From assembly GCA_003165135.1 (NCBI GenBank), contig PLSN01000312.1, positions 1 through 6,405 of the forward strand: 6,405 nt of DNA, read 5' to 3'. The notes beneath the pieces were generated by a model that saw nothing but the letters and a program-made list of their open reading frames with translations, had not been told where the DNA came from and did no database searches. Both the position numbers and the translations under genes were made by a program. Source of the DNA: Bacteroidota bacterium. Its GTDB lineage: Bacteria > Bacteroidota > Bacteroidia > Chitinophagales > LD1. Positions 6,174 to 6,405 of this stretch are shown piece by piece (the first letter of the stretch is position 1; each line of letters begins with the position of its first letter).

Positions 6174-6405
6174 CTACTTCATATCAGGCTCGGCCTTGAG
6201 CTCAGATATGTCGCGCGGTTTTTCATTGGTGAAAATATCATCCACTTCAGTCTTCATTACTATTTGATTCATCTTCAGGTGGGGCTGGCGGTCTATGACT
6301 TTTGCCGAGGAGATGAAAACCACATCTATATGCTTGCCAAAAAAGCTCCCGCTGCCATGTGTTGCTTGTGATATATAGTCCAGCATGTATTTGCCTTCTA
6401 TCTTT
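6174..6405 (-). CDS. Unrecognised protein, C-terminal fragment
   Basis: This is the last 76 or so residues of a minus-strand gene whose start lies beyond the window. The frame is open from the window edge to TAG at 6176-6174. I do not recognise the family. The visible part has a mixed hydrophobic/polar pattern suited to a folded, beta-rich domain (THGSGSFFGKHIDVVFISSA, then a segment with KMNQIVMKTEV). It ends in a charged, probably disordered tail (NEKPRDISELKAEPDMK). There is no membrane segment. The Met at 6386 is unlikely to be the start because the frame runs on upstream with protein-like sequence. The plus-strand frame over the same bases is less protein-like. The 67 bp between this stop codon and the aptamer hold a short AATTC/GAATT inverted repeat (6151-6163), an (AAT)4 run and the riboswitch promoter, so the receptor is probably transcribed separately. 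Confidence 0.6.
   Translation of the reverse strand, partial: KIEGKYMLDYISQATHGSGSFFGKHIDVVFISSAKVIDRQPHLKMNQIVMKTEVDDIFTNEKPRDISELKAEPDMK

Noticed and set aside
6162..6371. Plus-strand open frame at the right edge
   Set aside because: It overlaps the minus-strand partial gene that runs off the window; the minus-strand translation is more protein-like and the frame is open to the edge.

Overview
The window looks like chromosomal DNA of a member of the Bacteroidota. The evidence is a TonB-dependent outer-membrane receptor, two periplasmic-type TPR proteins, start codons preceded by A-rich stretches rather than Shine-Dalgarno sequences, and two matches to the Bacteroidota -7 promoter element TAnnTTTG. 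Base composition is moderate. I see no mobile element, CRISPR array, tRNA or rRNA.

Plus strand, left half: the window opens in the 3' end of a UbiH/monooxygenase-like FAD-dependent oxidoreductase (to 293). An 85-bp gap with a hairpin and a candidate -7 box follows. Next come a thioredoxin-like [2Fe-2S] ferredoxin (379-705), a secreted TPR protein (735-1448), a gap of about 140 bp with two hairpins (the second terminator-like), and a large membrane receptor-type class III nucleotide cyclase (1589-3700). The cyclase has a signal peptide, a predicted periplasmic TPR array, one membrane span and a cytoplasmic cyclase domain.

Minus strand, right half: a TonB-dependent receptor (5950 down to 3710) converges on the cyclase gene with only 9 bp between the stop codons. 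Its leader holds a clear TPP (thiamin pyrophosphate) riboswitch (about 6106-6021). A TAnnTTTG promoter lies just upstream of the aptamer, and a terminator-like hairpin with a U-tract lies just downstream. This makes the receptor a predicted outer-membrane importer of thiamin or a thiamin derivative, repressed when TPP is plentiful. The window ends in the 3' part of an unrecognised minus-strand gene (6405-6174).

The two most interesting points are the riboswitch-controlled solitary receptor and the cyclase active site. The cyclase keeps both metal-binding Asp residues and the adenine-specifying Lys/Asp pair, but has Gln and Leu where the transition-state Asn and Arg normally sit. It may be a slow, altered or inactive cyclase domain. 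I do not see a wholly new multi-gene system here.
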